From: Chloroflexota bacterium | GTDB lineage: Bacteria > Chloroflexota > Anaerolineae > UBA2200 > JACIWT01 | Length of the DNA: 64,000 nt | Direction of reading: 5' to 3' | Assembly: GCA_014360825.1 (NCBI GenBank) | Contig: JACIWT010000004.1 | Location: 62,001 to 126,000 of the forward strand | In this document: in pieces, positions 24,225 to 32,479 of the stretch | How the letters are laid out: the number at the start of each line of letters is the position of its first letter | Numbering within the stretch: the stretch's first letter is position 1 | Made by a program: the position numbers and the translations under genes | The notes under the pieces: model-generated | Databases searched by the model: none | The model's input: the letters and a program-made list of their open reading frames with translations, nothing else | What the model was told of the DNA's origin: nothing

Positions 24225-24641
24225 CTACTTACCGAGCAGGGTGGTGAAGGTGTTGTGGTGATCCTCTTCGTCGGCCAGGATGTCGAGGAACAGTTCGCGG
24301 GTGGTGTAGTCCTTCTCTGCCTCAGCCATCTCGACGATGCCGCGATACATCTTGATGGCCCCTTCTTCGGCTGCTACGTCGTTTTGGAGCATCTCCTCCA
24401 ACGTTTCACCCACCTGGATGGGCGTCGGCTTGGTAGTCGGCACGCCACCCAGGTAATCCAGTCGCTCGGCGATAGCCTCGGCGTGCTTCATCTCCTCGAT
24501 GGAGATCTTCTCGAACACGTCACTGATGGCGGCACTCTCCTTCCCGATGACCAACACGTGCTGCCACATGTACTGGATGATCGCGCTCAGTTCCGCCGCG
24601 ATGGCGTCGTTCAATAGACCCATGAGTTTCTCGCTCGCCAT
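24225..24641 (-). CDS. Ferritin-like/bacterioferritin-type iron protein
   Basis: A 138-residue four-helix protein with di-iron ligands: AAELSAIIQYMWQHV, the EEMKHAEAIAERL helix, AAEEGAIKMYRGIVEMAE and LFLDILADEEDHHNTF. This E...ExxH...E...ExxH pattern is typical of bacterioferritin-like and rubrerythrin-like proteins. It would oxidise Fe(II) and detoxify peroxide. No haem-ligand Met could be assigned with confidence, and there is no rubredoxin tail. GGAAAGGAG precedes the ATG. The gene is monocistronic, with its own consensus promoter and terminator. Confidence 0.85.
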   Translation of the reverse strand: MASEKLMGLLNDAIAAELSAIIQYMWQHVLVIGKESAAISDVFEKISIEEMKHAEAIAERLDYLGGVPTTKPTPIQVGETLEEMLQNDVAAEEGAIKMYRGIVEMAEAEKDYTTRELFLDILADEEDHHNTFTTLLGK

Positions 24642-24688
24642 TTCAGTCTCCTTTCCTTTTGGCTCAGACTCCTGTTCGATCTAGCCAT

Positions 24689-24717
24689 ATTCTACTGCTT
24701 CCGTCTCCTTTTGTCAA
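24689..24717 (-). promoter_or_regulatory. Promoter of the ferritin-like gene
   Basis: On the minus strand TTGACA (24712-24717), 17-nt spacer, TAGAAT (24689-24694), about 40 nt upstream of the start codon. Confidence 0.75.
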
Positions 24718-24735
24718 TGACGGGTTTGTTGATAC

Positions 24736-25524
24736 TCACCCGCGCACCTGAATCGCCATACTCGGACACGAACGCACGCACTCCATACAGCGGATGCACT
24801 CCGGGGAGTTGGGCATTTCGGTGACATCTATGTCCACCGGGCACACGGCGCGGCACAGTCCGCAATCGCTGCATGCTTCCTGGTGGAACTCCAGCCCCAA
24901 GTGGCTGACCTGATTGAAGGGCGAATAGATGGCCCCCAGAGGGCAGACGAAGCGGCAGAAGGGCCGCTTGCTGACAGCGAACCAGATCAAGAACCCGACC
25001 AGGATGACCATCTTGAGGGCGAAGAAACCGCCTGCCAGCGCGCGGATGCTGGCGTCCAGGATGACCCAGGGGATACCGGCCTCCAGCGCCCCCGCCGGAC
25101 AAAGTTTGCAGAACCACGGCTCCGCCGTGGCGAAAGCAATGATGACCGCCACCACGACCAAGAAACCATAGCGCAGCCAGCCGAAGCGCCTGGCCGAAAC
25201 ACGCCACTTGGGCACGGGCAGTTTGTACACCAGTTCCTGGAAAAAGCCCCACGGGCAGGACCAGCCGCACGAGAGCCGGCCCACTGTTGCCCCCACCAAA
25301 CCAAGCGCTCCCAGGAGGTAAAAGGGGAACTGGCGGATAATCATGAAATGTTGCAGCGAACCGATAGGGCAGGCGAAGACTGCGGCCGGGCAGGCGTAGC
25401 AGTTGAACCCGATGCACGGGATGCCTTTCAGACCCTGGAAGAAATAGGAGTTGAAGACAACGAGGGAGATGGACTGCATCAGGGCGCGGGGCCCACGGAG
25501 CAGGAACCTGACCAACCGGTTCAT
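24736..25524 (-). CDS. NapH/YccM-type membrane polyferredoxin
   Basis: A 262-residue membrane protein with about four to five hydrophobic helices and paired Cys motifs: CIGFNCYACPAAVFACPIG, CGWSCPWGFFQEL, CKLCPAGALEAG and CRFVCPLGAIYSPF in the membrane part. It ends with two 4Fe-4S ferredoxin motifs, CSDCGLCRAVCP and CIRCMECVRSCP. Such proteins pass electrons between the quinone pool and periplasmic or cytoplasmic redox partners. It starts 6 nt after the CXXC mini-protein, which suggests a two-protein complex. No reductase subunit is adjacent, so the partner is unknown. Confidence 0.87.
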   Translation of the reverse strand: MNRLVRFLLRGPRALMQSISLVVFNSYFFQGLKGIPCIGFNCYACPAAVFACPIGSLQHFMIIRQFPFYLLGALGLVGATVGRLSCGWSCPWGFFQELVYKLPVPKWRVSARRFGWLRYGFLVVVAVIIAFATAEPWFCKLCPAGALEAGIPWVILDASIRALAGGFFALKMVILVGFLIWFAVSKRPFCRFVCPLGAIYSPFNQVSHLGLEFHQEACSDCGLCRAVCPVDIDVTEMPNSPECIRCMECVRSCPSMAIQVRG

Positions 25525-25530
25525 TTCACC

Positions 25531-25674
25531 CTATTCCAGGCCGATGCAACTGAAGCACAACGTAGTGGCGTTGGCGAACACGCGGCCCGGGTCGCCCAGA
25601 GCCACGCCAATGGCCAGAAAGGCGAGGGCCACCCAAACCAGGAGTAAAGCCATCCGCTGGTGCTGCTTACTCAT
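25531..25674 (-). CDS. CXXC-containing small membrane protein (CD1871A-like)
   Basis: A 47-residue protein: one membrane helix (MALLLVWVALAFLAIGVALG) followed by VFANATTLCFSCIGLE-stop. The tail matches the CD1871A family of single-helix CXXC proteins, commonly next to a 4Fe-4S membrane protein, as here. GAGGAG lies 7 nt before the ATG at 25674; the frame to 25767 lacks support. The Cys pair could carry thiol redox chemistry or a cluster at the membrane surface. Confidence 0.72.
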   Translation of the reverse strand: MSKQHQRMALLLVWVALAFLAIGVALGDPGRVFANATTLCFSCIGLE

Positions 25675-25715
25675 CGCATTGCTCCTCTGGAAGTGCTCCA
25701 ATAGCCTTGTCCAAT

Positions 25716-25749
25716 AGCCTTGCGAAGGTTCTAAAACCTTCGCAAGGCT
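25716..25749. repeat. 15-4-15 perfect palindrome (family B)
   Basis: AGCCTTGCGAAGGTT, CTAA, AACCTTCGCAAGGCT. It lies between the WW-repeat membrane protein and the CXXC gene and could act as a terminator in either direction. Confidence 0.85.
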
Positions 25750-25767
25750 TGGATCTATTGTTTCCAC

Positions 25768-26733
25768 CTATGCTTCTTCGCCCACGTGATCGGAACCGCG
25801 TGTCGCCGGCGGCTCGCTTGGTTCGGGGGCGACGGGAGGCTGTTCGGGCGCAGGCGGCGCTTCTGGCACCGGCGGGACGGGGACCTCGGGCGCAGGCGGC
25901 GGAGGCGGCTCCGTTGGCCTGCCCACTTCGCGTGACACCCGACCGTAGGCCAGCAGATTGCGGACCAGCATCCCTGCCCCGAGCAGGATCAGGAGGGCGG
26001 GCCAGAAATAGCGCAGCAGTCCCTCTCCCAAGAACATGATCAGCGCCAGGCCGAAGAGAAACATGGGCCCGGCCACCCACAGTGCCCAGTGGGTGGGCAC
26101 CTCTGGGCTGCGCAGGAGATAGAGGACCACGAACACCAGACCGATGCCGATGAACAATGCCCCAGGCAAGAGGCTCTCCCAACCGGCCGCGGCGAGCAGC
26201 GGCAACACCCCGATCACTACCATCACCCCGCCGGGAATGAGTGCCCACCAATTCTGGCGTCGGTTCTGCAGGAAGAGCCACCCGAAGGCTGCTGCGATGG
26301 CCCACATCACGAACGCACCGACCCAGACCCCACCGAGCACTCTCTCGAGCGGGGTGATGATCGCCAAGATGAGCATCACTCCACCGGGGATAAGTGCCCA
26401 CCAGTTCTCTTGCCGGTTGAACAGGTATATGGTGGCGAAGGCTGCACACAGCCCGAGGAACAGAAATTCCGGCAACAACCAGTCCGGCAGGCCAATCCAG
26501 GTCAACAGGAGGCCGAGACCCAGCGGGAGAAATGCCCCGGCTGGGATCAGCGGCCACCACTGGCTGCGGTCGCCGAAATATGTGACCATGAATGTGACAC
26601 CGAGGCCAGCGAGGACCAAGCCCCAGAAAAGGGAACTCAACTCGGCGAGATAGCCCAATGTGACCAGCAGCATTAGGACACCTGCGATGATGAGCAAGAG
26701 ACCCCACACCACACGTATCCAGTCCTTATGCAT
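25768..26733 (-). CDS. Multi-pass membrane protein with internal WW..LIPGG repeats
   Basis: A 321-residue protein with about ten hydrophobic segments in the first 250 residues. It contains three copies of a module around QWWPLIPAG, NWWALIPGG and NWWALIPGG, each preceded by a helix ending in a basic turn. This suggests duplication of a two-helix unit. The last 60 residues are a hydrophilic Pro/Glu-rich tail (PPPPPAPEVPVPPVPEAPP). I know similar proteins from Chloroflexota but not their function. GGAAGGAGG precedes the ATG at 26733. Confidence 0.7.
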   Translation of the reverse strand: MHKDWIRVVWGLLLIIAGVLMLLVTLGYLAELSSLFWGLVLAGLGVTFMVTYFGDRSQWWPLIPAGAFLPLGLGLLLTWIGLPDWLLPEFLFLGLCAAFATIYLFNRQENWWALIPGGVMLILAIITPLERVLGGVWVGAFVMWAIAAAFGWLFLQNRRQNWWALIPGGVMVVIGVLPLLAAAGWESLLPGALFIGIGLVFVVLYLLRSPEVPTHWALWVAGPMFLFGLALIMFLGEGLLRYFWPALLILLGAGMLVRNLLAYGRVSREVGRPTEPPPPPAPEVPVPPVPEAPPAPEQPPVAPEPSEPPATRGSDHVGEEA

Positions 26734-26859
26734 GACTCCATTCCTCCTTCCGAATTTGGCAGGTCCGCGATCAGAAGAACTACCAGCGTATTGTAACACC
26801 TAAATCACAATGGGGCAATTCCAATGCGAACCGTCAGCGCCCTTGCCACGTCTCCGTTG

Positions 26860-26888
26860 TTGACAAACTATTACTTGCAGGCTATACT
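26860..26888 (+). promoter_or_regulatory. Strong promoter of the subtilase gene
   Basis: TTGACA (26860-26865), 17-nt spacer, TATACT (26883-26888), about 87 nt before the start codon. Confidence 0.8.
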
Positions 26889-26975
26889 CCACACCAATGG
26901 GTGCCTGTGCCATTCGGCCCCGTCACGCGGGATCCCTTTGGCTCTATGCACATTTGACAGAGAGGAGCCTTTTCG

Positions 26976-29900
26976 ATGAAAACCCATTACAGCCTCGCCC
27001 TCATCTTGGCAGCCGCTGTGCTGGTCTCCTTGGCTGGCCTGACCCTGGCTGATCACTCACTTGGAGAGGAACCCCTCCTCATCCACCTCCGCGTGACCAC
27101 GTTCGATCCCTTGGTGGCCCTACCTGATATTCCGGCTCACCTGCAAGCGGGCCCTCTTGGCGAGGGGCGTGCGCCTTACATCGTCCAGTTCACCGCATCG
27201 GCCAGGGAGGAATGGAAGCAGAGCATCACCGCCCGCGGCGGCGAAATCATTGGCTACATTCCCGATTACGCCTATCTCGTGCGGATGACCGCCTCCACTG
27301 CACGGCAAGTGGAGGCCCTGGAGGCTGTGCGCTGGGTGGGCCCCTTCGCCCCAGCCTACAAGATCGAGCCCAGCCTGCAGAAATTGGCGCTGGGCTCAGC
27401 AGACGTTTTCACTCTCCACCTCATGACCTTCCCAGGCGAAGACATAGCCACGCTGGAAGCGACGATCAGCGGTTTGGGCGGCAAGGTGTTGGCTGCCTCT
27501 GAAGGTGAGATGGCCTCCTACTTGCGCCTCGAATTACCCGGCGTGCGCATCGCCGATCTGGCGCACCTTCCGGCTGTGGCGTGGATCGAGCCCTTTATCC
27601 CCAAAACTCTACATAACAATGTGGCCCGCGGCATCATGAACGTGAACTCCGCCTGGACCGGGGCGGGTGTCGGTCTGTACGGGGAGGGGCAGATCGTGGC
27701 CGTGGCCGACACAGGCCTCGACACCGGCAACGCGGCGACCATCCACGAGGATATCCGCGGGCGGTTGCAGGACGCATACGCCTGGGGCCGGCCCGGCGAC
27801 TGGAGCGACGATGTTACCTACGATGGGGTGCCCCAGGGAAGCCACGGCACTCACGTGGCCGGGTCGGTGCTGGGCAACGGCACTCTTTCCGGCTCCAACC
27901 CGGGCGCGCACAACTACACCAATTCCTTCGCTGGGGTAGCGCCCGAAGCCCGCCTGGTGTTCCAGTCTGTGATGGATGCACAAGGCAGCCTGGGGGGCCT
28001 CCCCAACGACTTCAATGACCTTTTCCTGCAGGCCTACAACGCTGGCGCACGGATTCACACCAACAGTTGGGGCGGCCCGACCAGCATGGATCCTAGCAAT
28101 CCCTACGGCGGCTACACTATCGAGGATCAACAGACGGACCAATTCATGTGGAACCACCCCGATTACCTCATTCTCTTCTCCGCCGGCAATGAGGGTGTGG
28201 ATGCGAACGCGGACGGAGTAATAGACCTGGATAATGTGGGCTCCCCTGGCACAGCAAAGAATGTCGTCACCGTGGGGGCGACGGAGAACAACCGCCCGCC
28301 CGGAAGCGGTTTCGGCGGCTACTCGAACTATATGTGGGGCACCGGCAGTTGGGAACCAGACTACCCCGTGAACCCTATTCACGACGATTACATCAGCAAC
28401 AACCCCAATGGCATGGCTGCTTTCTCCAGCCGCGGCCCGTGCGATGACGGGCGCATCAAGCCCGACGTAGTGGCTCCGGGGACAGACATCATCTCCGTGC
28501 GCGCCCGGGTGCCTGGAGCCGACACAGGCTGGGGCGAGTACAATGCCAATTACCTGTATATGGGCGGGACGAGCATGGCCACTCCCCTCACCGCCGGCTC
28601 GGCAGCCATCATCCGCCAGTGGCTGCAGCAGGTCAAGGGCATCGCCAACCCACAGGCTTCGCTGGTGAAGGCGGTTCTCCTGAACGGGGCGACCAACATC
28701 GCCCCGGGTCAATACGGCACCGGCCAGTATCAGGAAATCCCGTACACCATCCCCAACGGTGTAACGGGCTGGGGACGGGTGAACGTGGCGGAGAGCATCG
28801 GCGCGGGCAGCGCGACGGTGCTGGTCGAGCAGAGAACCGATGGGCTAGGCACTGGCGGCTCGCACACGTACCAGTACAACATCGCCGTGGGCGCTGCGCC
28901 GGCTTCTGGTGGGCAGAAGGTCTCGAGTCTGCCGCAAAGTCAGGCCCTCCGGCAGGAGGGTGTTACTGCGGTCTTGGACAGCAGTGGCATCACCTGGCCG
29001 GAACCGGTGCGCCCCACTTTGGCCGCGACGGGCTGGACGAATATCATGACCGAGGACTTCGAGGGCGCTTTCCCCTCGGCGGGCTGGACTGTGTTCGACA
29101 ACGACGGATCCAATTATGGCGAGTACTTCTGGGCCAAGCGCAACTGCAAGCCTTACCAGGGCAATTACAGCGCTTGGTGCGTGGGCGGAGGAGCCAATGG
29201 GAGTGCCCTGGCCTGCGGCGCTGACTACCCCGACTACGCCGACTCGTGGATGGTGTACGGTCCCTTCGACCTGAGCGACGCCACCAATGCCCAACTGCTA
29301 TTCTACCACTGGACCAAGACCGAATACAACTGGGATTACCTCGTCGTTATGGCCTCCCTGGATGGTACTAATTTCTATGGCGACGCTTTCCATGGCGACT
29401 GGGTGGGTGAGTGTGGAGGATGGTGTGCGGAGACCTTCGATTTGACCGATGTCTATATGTTGGGGAACCTGTGTGGGCAGCCCCGTGTCTGGGTCGCTTT
29501 CAACTTTGAGAGCGATTACAGTGTTACCTACCCGGGCGCCTTCGTGGACAACATTGTATTACGGGCTGAGCGTGGCGGGGTTGGACCGACGCCTTCGATT
29601 ACCATCCCTGCGGGTACCAGCCCCACGCCGTCGCCCACTACTACTGGCGCTGTTAGCGGCGTCCCCTTCAAGGTTACGCTGGCCTGGACGGACTACCCCG
29701 GCTCACCGTGGAACAGCGTGCAACTGGTGAACGACCTGGATCTGGAGGTCATCGCCCCCGACGGGACGCACTACTATGGCAACAATGCTTCCGCTGGCAG
29801 CCGCGACCGACGCAATCCCGTCGAGAGCGTGATCATCGCCAATCCCCCCTCTGGCAACTACCAGGTGATCGTGCGTGCCCACAACGTGGCTATGGGAGGC

Positions 29901-30671
29901 TTGCAAGGCTACGCCCTGGCGGTGAGCGGCCCGAATCTTTCCGCCGGACAAGGGCTCACACCGAGTCCCACGGCCACGGCGACGTCAGGCCCATCAGCCA
30001 CGCCTACCAGCACTGGTACGGCGGAGCCATCGCCCACAGCCACGCGTACTGTTACAGTAGGGCCATCGCTGACGCCCACCAGCACCCGTACTCCGGGGGC
30101 AATCCAGATATTTCTGCCCATCATCCTGTACTACTATCCGCCGTTTCCCGCCACGCCTTCGCTGAACCCGATTGACAATGCCGATGGGGACAACGAGTAC
30201 ACGGTCTCATGGACCACTGCCGCCCGCGCGGACACTTACACACTGCAGGAGGACGACAACGCTTCCTTCTCCAGCCCGACGGTGGTGTATGAGGGCAGCG
30301 CCACGAGCACGCATCTGACGGGCAAGCCGACGAATAAGACTTTGTACTATCGGGTGCGGAGCAACAATGCCTGGGGCACGAGCGGGTGGAGCAACACCCG
30401 TTCGGTGTGGATTCCGCCGGCGATGGGGACTTGGCGGATCATCAACGACACGGGAGGGACACTGACCATCGAACTGTACGGGGTGCAGACGCGCGAGTTC
30501 GCGCCTGGGACGCACGATTGGCAACTGGCGCCGGGGACGTACTCCTATCGGGCCAGTGCGAGTTGTGGCTCGTTGACCAGTTCGGTGCGGATTTACGAAT
30601 ACTCAGTGACCACGACGCGGTTCTATTGCGCCTACTACAGCCCGCCGGAGCGAGGACTGCGAGCGCGGTAG
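26976..30671 (+). CDS. Secreted S8 subtilase with multidomain C-terminus
   Basis: A 1231-residue protein. A Sec signal peptide (LALILAAAVLVSLAGLTLA) is followed by a propeptide-like region (to about 220). The subtilisin domain follows, with Asp245 (VAVADTGLD), His290 (SHGTHVAG) and Ser533 (GGTSMATP); all catalytic residues are intact. A MAM/jelly-roll-like region starts near residue 690 (FEGAFPSAGWTVFDNDG). A P-domain-like beta sandwich (VTLAWTDYPGSPWNSVQLVN) lies near 895. Next come a Ser/Thr/Pro linker, an internal IQIFLPIIL motif near 1045, an fn3-like domain and a short beta domain. GAGAGGAG precedes the ATG. It probably degrades extracellular protein. It is monocistronic with a strong promoter. 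Confidence 0.93.
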   Translation: MKTHYSLALILAAAVLVSLAGLTLADHSLGEEPLLIHLRVTTFDPLVALPDIPAHLQAGPLGEGRAPYIVQFTASAREEWKQSITARGGEIIGYIPDYAYLVRMTASTARQVEALEAVRWVGPFAPAYKIEPSLQKLALGSADVFTLHLMTFPGEDIATLEATISGLGGKVLAASEGEMASYLRLELPGVRIADLAHLPAVAWIEPFIPKTLHNNVARGIMNVNSAWTGAGVGLYGEGQIVAVADTGLDTGNAATIHEDIRGRLQDAYAWGRPGDWSDDVTYDGVPQGSHGTHVAGSVLGNGTLSGSNPGAHNYTNSFAGVAPEARLVFQSVMDAQGSLGGLPNDFNDLFLQAYNAGARIHTNSWGGPTSMDPSNPYGGYTIEDQQTDQFMWNHPDYLILFSAGNEGVDANADGVIDLDNVGSPGTAKNVVTVGATENNRPPGSGFGGYSNYMWGTGSWEPDYPVNPIHDDYISNNPNGMAAFSSRGPCDDGRIKPDVVAPGTDIISVRARVPGADTGWGEYNANYLYMGGTSMATPLTAGSAAIIRQWLQQVKGIANPQASLVKAVLLNGATNIAPGQYGTGQYQEIPYTIPNGVTGWGRVNVAESIGAGSATVLVEQRTDGLGTGGSHTYQYNIAVGAAPASGGQKVSSLPQSQALRQEGVTAVLDSSGITWPEPVRPTLAATGWTNIMTEDFEGAFPSAGWTVFDNDGSNYGEYFWAKRNCKPYQGNYSAWCVGGGANGSALACGADYPDYADSWMVYGPFDLSDATNAQLLFYHWTKTEYNWDYLVVMASLDGTNFYGDAFHGDWVGECGGWCAETFDLTDVYMLGNLCGQPRVWVAFNFESDYSVTYPGAFVDNIVLRAERGGVGPTPSITIPAGTSPTPSPTTTGAVSGVPFKVTLAWTDYPGSPWNSVQLVNDLDLEVIAPDGTHYYGNNASAGSRDRRNPVESVIIANPPSGNYQVIVRAHNVAMGGLQGYALAVSGPNLSAGQGLTPSPTATATSGPSATPTSTGTAEPSPTATRTVTVGPSLTPTSTRTPGAIQIFLPIILYYYPPFPATPSLNPIDNADGDNEYTVSWTTAARADTYTLQEDDNASFSSPTVVYEGSATSTHLTGKPTNKTLYYRVRSNNAWGTSGWSNTRSVWIPPAMGTWRIINDTGGTLTIELYGVQTREFAPGTHDWQLAPGTYSYRASASCGSLTSSVRIYEYSVTTTRFYCAYYSPPERGLRAR

Positions 30672-30678
30672 ACACGTT

Positions 30679-30734
30679 GTGGGAGCAATCTCCAGATTGC
30701 GACTTTTGTATCGCCGCCTGGAGACGGCTCCCAC
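30679..30734. repeat. 56-bp two-hairpin repeat (family A), copy 2
   Basis: GTGGGAG, CAATCT-CC-AGATTG, CGA-N8-TCG, CCGCCT-GG-AGACGG, CTCCCAC. One base of the second hairpin differs from copy 3 and pairs as a wobble. It starts 8 nt after the subtilase stop. Confidence 0.88.
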
Positions 30735-30752
30735 GGGAAATGCTCTCACTCT

Positions 30753-30808
30753 GTGGGAGCAATCTCCAGATTGCGACTGTTGTATCGCCGTCTGGAGACG
30801 GCTCCCAC
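30753..30808. repeat. 56-bp two-hairpin repeat (family A), copy 3
   Basis: Same orientation as copy 2 and 18 nt beyond it; hairpins CAATCT-CC-AGATTG and CCGTCT-GG-AGACGG are perfect. The pair lies between the subtilase and the rplS promoter. Confidence 0.88.
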
Positions 30809-30821
30809 GAGAGATGGCATT

Positions 30822-30849
30822 TTGCAGAAATGCAATTCTTTGCTATAAT
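30822..30849 (+). promoter_or_regulatory. Promoter of the rplS operon
   Basis: TTGCAG (30822-30827), 16-nt spacer, TATAAT (30844-30849); transcription would start near 30856. Confidence 0.7.
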
Positions 30850-30859
30850 CTTCCTCGCA

Positions 30860-30901
30860 ACGGGTGGTCTTTGCTGGCTGTGTGCTCCAAGGACCACCCG
30901 T
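30860..30901 (+). promoter_or_regulatory. Leader hairpin of rplS mRNA
   Basis: ACGGGTGGTC (30860-30869) and GACCACCCGT (30892-30901) form a perfect 10-bp stem with a 22-nt loop right at the predicted 5' end of the transcript, 25 nt before the rplS start. It has no U-tract, so it is more likely a protein-binding or stabilising leader than a terminator. Confidence 0.55.
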
Positions 30902-30926
30902 AAATAACGAAAAGTGGTGGTGAGCC

Positions 30927-31310
30927 ATGACAGATTTGTTGGCATCCGTGGAAGCACAAGCGAAGAAACCAGAAATCCCGGACCTGCGCCCGGGCGATAC
31001 AGTGCGCGTCCATAACCGCATTGTGGAGGGTGACCGCGAACGAGTGCAAGTGTTCCAGGGCACCGTGATGCGCTTGCGCAAGAGCGGGCCTAACGCCAAT
31101 TTCACCGTGCGGCGTATTGCCAGCCACGGCGTGGGCGTGGAACGCACTTTCTTCTTACACTCGCCGCGCGTCGAGAAGATCGAGATAGTCCGCCACGCGC
31201 ACGTGCGGCGGGCGCAACTCTACTACCTGCGCGGCAGGCGGGGCAAAACCAGCCGCCTGCGCGAGAAGCGCGCCGCAGTGGTAACGGAAACGGAAGAGGC
31301 GACTCCATAG
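30927..31310 (+). CDS. rplS: 50S ribosomal protein L19
   Basis: A 127-residue L19. It shows IPDLRPGDTVRVHNRIVEGD, RVQVFQGTVMRLRKSGPNAN and FTVRRIASHGVGVERTFFLH, the family signatures, ending with YYLRGRRGKTSRLREKR. It sits at the 30S-50S interface. The N-terminal 10 residues and a short acidic tail are lineage-specific. GTGGTGAG precedes the ATG. Next comes rnhB after 70 nt that include a GC-rich hairpin and a T-rich stretch, perhaps a partial terminator. Confidence 0.96.
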   Translation: MTDLLASVEAQAKKPEIPDLRPGDTVRVHNRIVEGDRERVQVFQGTVMRLRKSGPNANFTVRRIASHGVGVERTFFLHSPRVEKIEIVRHAHVRRAQLYYLRGRRGKTSRLREKRAAVVTETEEATP

Positions 31311-31380
31311 GGCTTGCCTGTGTGGGGGGCGCGGGCCGGGTCTCCGGACCTGCGTCTCTTTTCCTTTGGGGGCCACTGTA

Positions 31381-32043
31381 ATGGAAACCCCTACGCTGGA
31401 CGAAGAACGGGCGCTGATGCGGGATGGCTATCACCGGATTGCTGGCCTCGATGAGGCGGGACGAGGCGCGCTGGCCGGCCCAGTGGTCGCCGCCGCCCTG
31501 ATGTTGCCTCTCGAAGATCGGGACCACGAGGACATCCTCTCCGCAATGGCAGGTGTGCGCGACTCGAAAATGCTGACCCCACAGGCTCGCCAAGCGCTTT
31601 TCCCCCACATCTTGCGTTTCGCCTGCGCCGTTGGCGTAGGCTTAGTGTGGCAGCAGGAAATTGATGCCTTTGGCATCGTGGCCGCCACCCGGCGGGCGAT
31701 GACAATGGCTGTCCGCGCCCTGCCGATTCCCCCCGATCACCTGATTGTGGACTCCCTCACTCTGCCCCAGGTCTGTATCCCGCAACGCGTTCTGATCCGC
31801 GCCGACAGTTCTGTCCTCTCCGTGGCTTGCGCTTCCATCGTCGCCAAGGTGGTGCGCGATCACTTGATGACGTGCGCCGAGGCCACCTACAGCGGTTACG
31901 GTTTCAGCCAGCACAAGGGCTACGGCACTCCTCAGCACCTCCGCGCTCTGGCAGAACTGGGGCCCTGCGCCTTGCACCGTTTATCCTTCGCCCCCTTGAG
32001 AGGTGTATCACCCACCTGCGCAGAAAACGCCACGCTTGCATGA
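31381..32043 (+). CDS. rnhB: Ribonuclease HII
   Basis: A 220-residue type 2 RNase H removing ribonucleotides and RNA primers from DNA. Active-site residues are Asp24 and Glu25 (IAGLDEAGRGALAGPVVAAA), Asp in LIVDSLTLP and Asp in RADSSVLSVACASIVAKV; the GYGFSQHKGYGTPQH loop is typical. I use the ATG at 31381; an in-frame TTG at 31366 is possible, and no strong RBS is seen for either. The C-terminal LSFAPLRG is the usual end, followed by a short unique tail. Confidence 0.95.
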   Translation: METPTLDEERALMRDGYHRIAGLDEAGRGALAGPVVAAALMLPLEDRDHEDILSAMAGVRDSKMLTPQARQALFPHILRFACAVGVGLVWQQEIDAFGIVAATRRAMTMAVRALPIPPDHLIVDSLTLPQVCIPQRVLIRADSSVLSVACASIVAKVVRDHLMTCAEATYSGYGFSQHKGYGTPQHLRALAELGPCALHRLSFAPLRGVSPTCAENATLA

Positions 32044-32064
32044 CGGCTGCAATTATGATAGAAT
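32036..32064 (+). promoter_or_regulatory. Promoter for yraN-miaA inside the 3' end of rnhB
   Basis: TTGCAT (32036-32041), 17-nt spacer, TAGAAT (32059-32064); a start near 32071 leaves a 34-nt leader before yraN. Confidence 0.5.
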
Positions 32065-32104
32065 GAGCCCGTACATTTGCGGTCGGGCGGGTGAGGGAGG
32101 TGCG

Positions 32105-32479
32105 GTGCCAAAAGCCAATCGTCGCCAGAGAACTGGCCGGCGGGGAGAAGAGCTCGCCGTCGCGAAACTCGCTGCGCTGGGGTGTCAAATCGTGACCCGG
32201 AACTACCGCTGCCCTTACGGAGAGGTAGACATAATATGCCAGGACGGCTCGGCTCTGGCCTTCGTGGAGGTGCGCGCCAGGACGGGTGACGACTACGGTT
32301 CGCCGGAGGAATCGGTGACCCCGGCCAAACAGGCACGGTTGGCGAATGTGGCGGCGCACTACCTGCAAGAAAACGAGATGGAAGCGTCCGACTGGCGCAT
32401 AGACTTGGTGGCAATTGAGTTGGACTCGGATGGCAGCGTGCGGCGCGTGGAATGGATAAAGAACGCCGTGACCGAATGA
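32105..32479 (+). CDS. YraN/UPF0102 family nuclease-fold protein
   Basis: A 124-residue protein of the UPF0102 family, a PD-(D/E)xK fold. It has RTGRRGEELAVAKLAALGCQ, RNYRCPYGEVDIICQDG and the LAFVEVRAR strand, so the acidic residues and the E-x-K-like (EVR) position are visible. The third position is Arg in place of the usual Lys, which may weaken catalysis. GTG start at 32105 with GGGAGG upstream; longer starts would overlap the promoter. The family is linked to recombination and DNA uptake, but its activity is unproven. It overlaps miaA by ATGA. Confidence 0.87.
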   Translation: MPKANRRQRTGRRGEELAVAKLAALGCQIVTRNYRCPYGEVDIICQDGSALAFVEVRARTGDDYGSPEESVTPAKQARLANVAAHYLQENEMEASDWRIDLVAIELDSDGSVRRVEWIKNAVTE

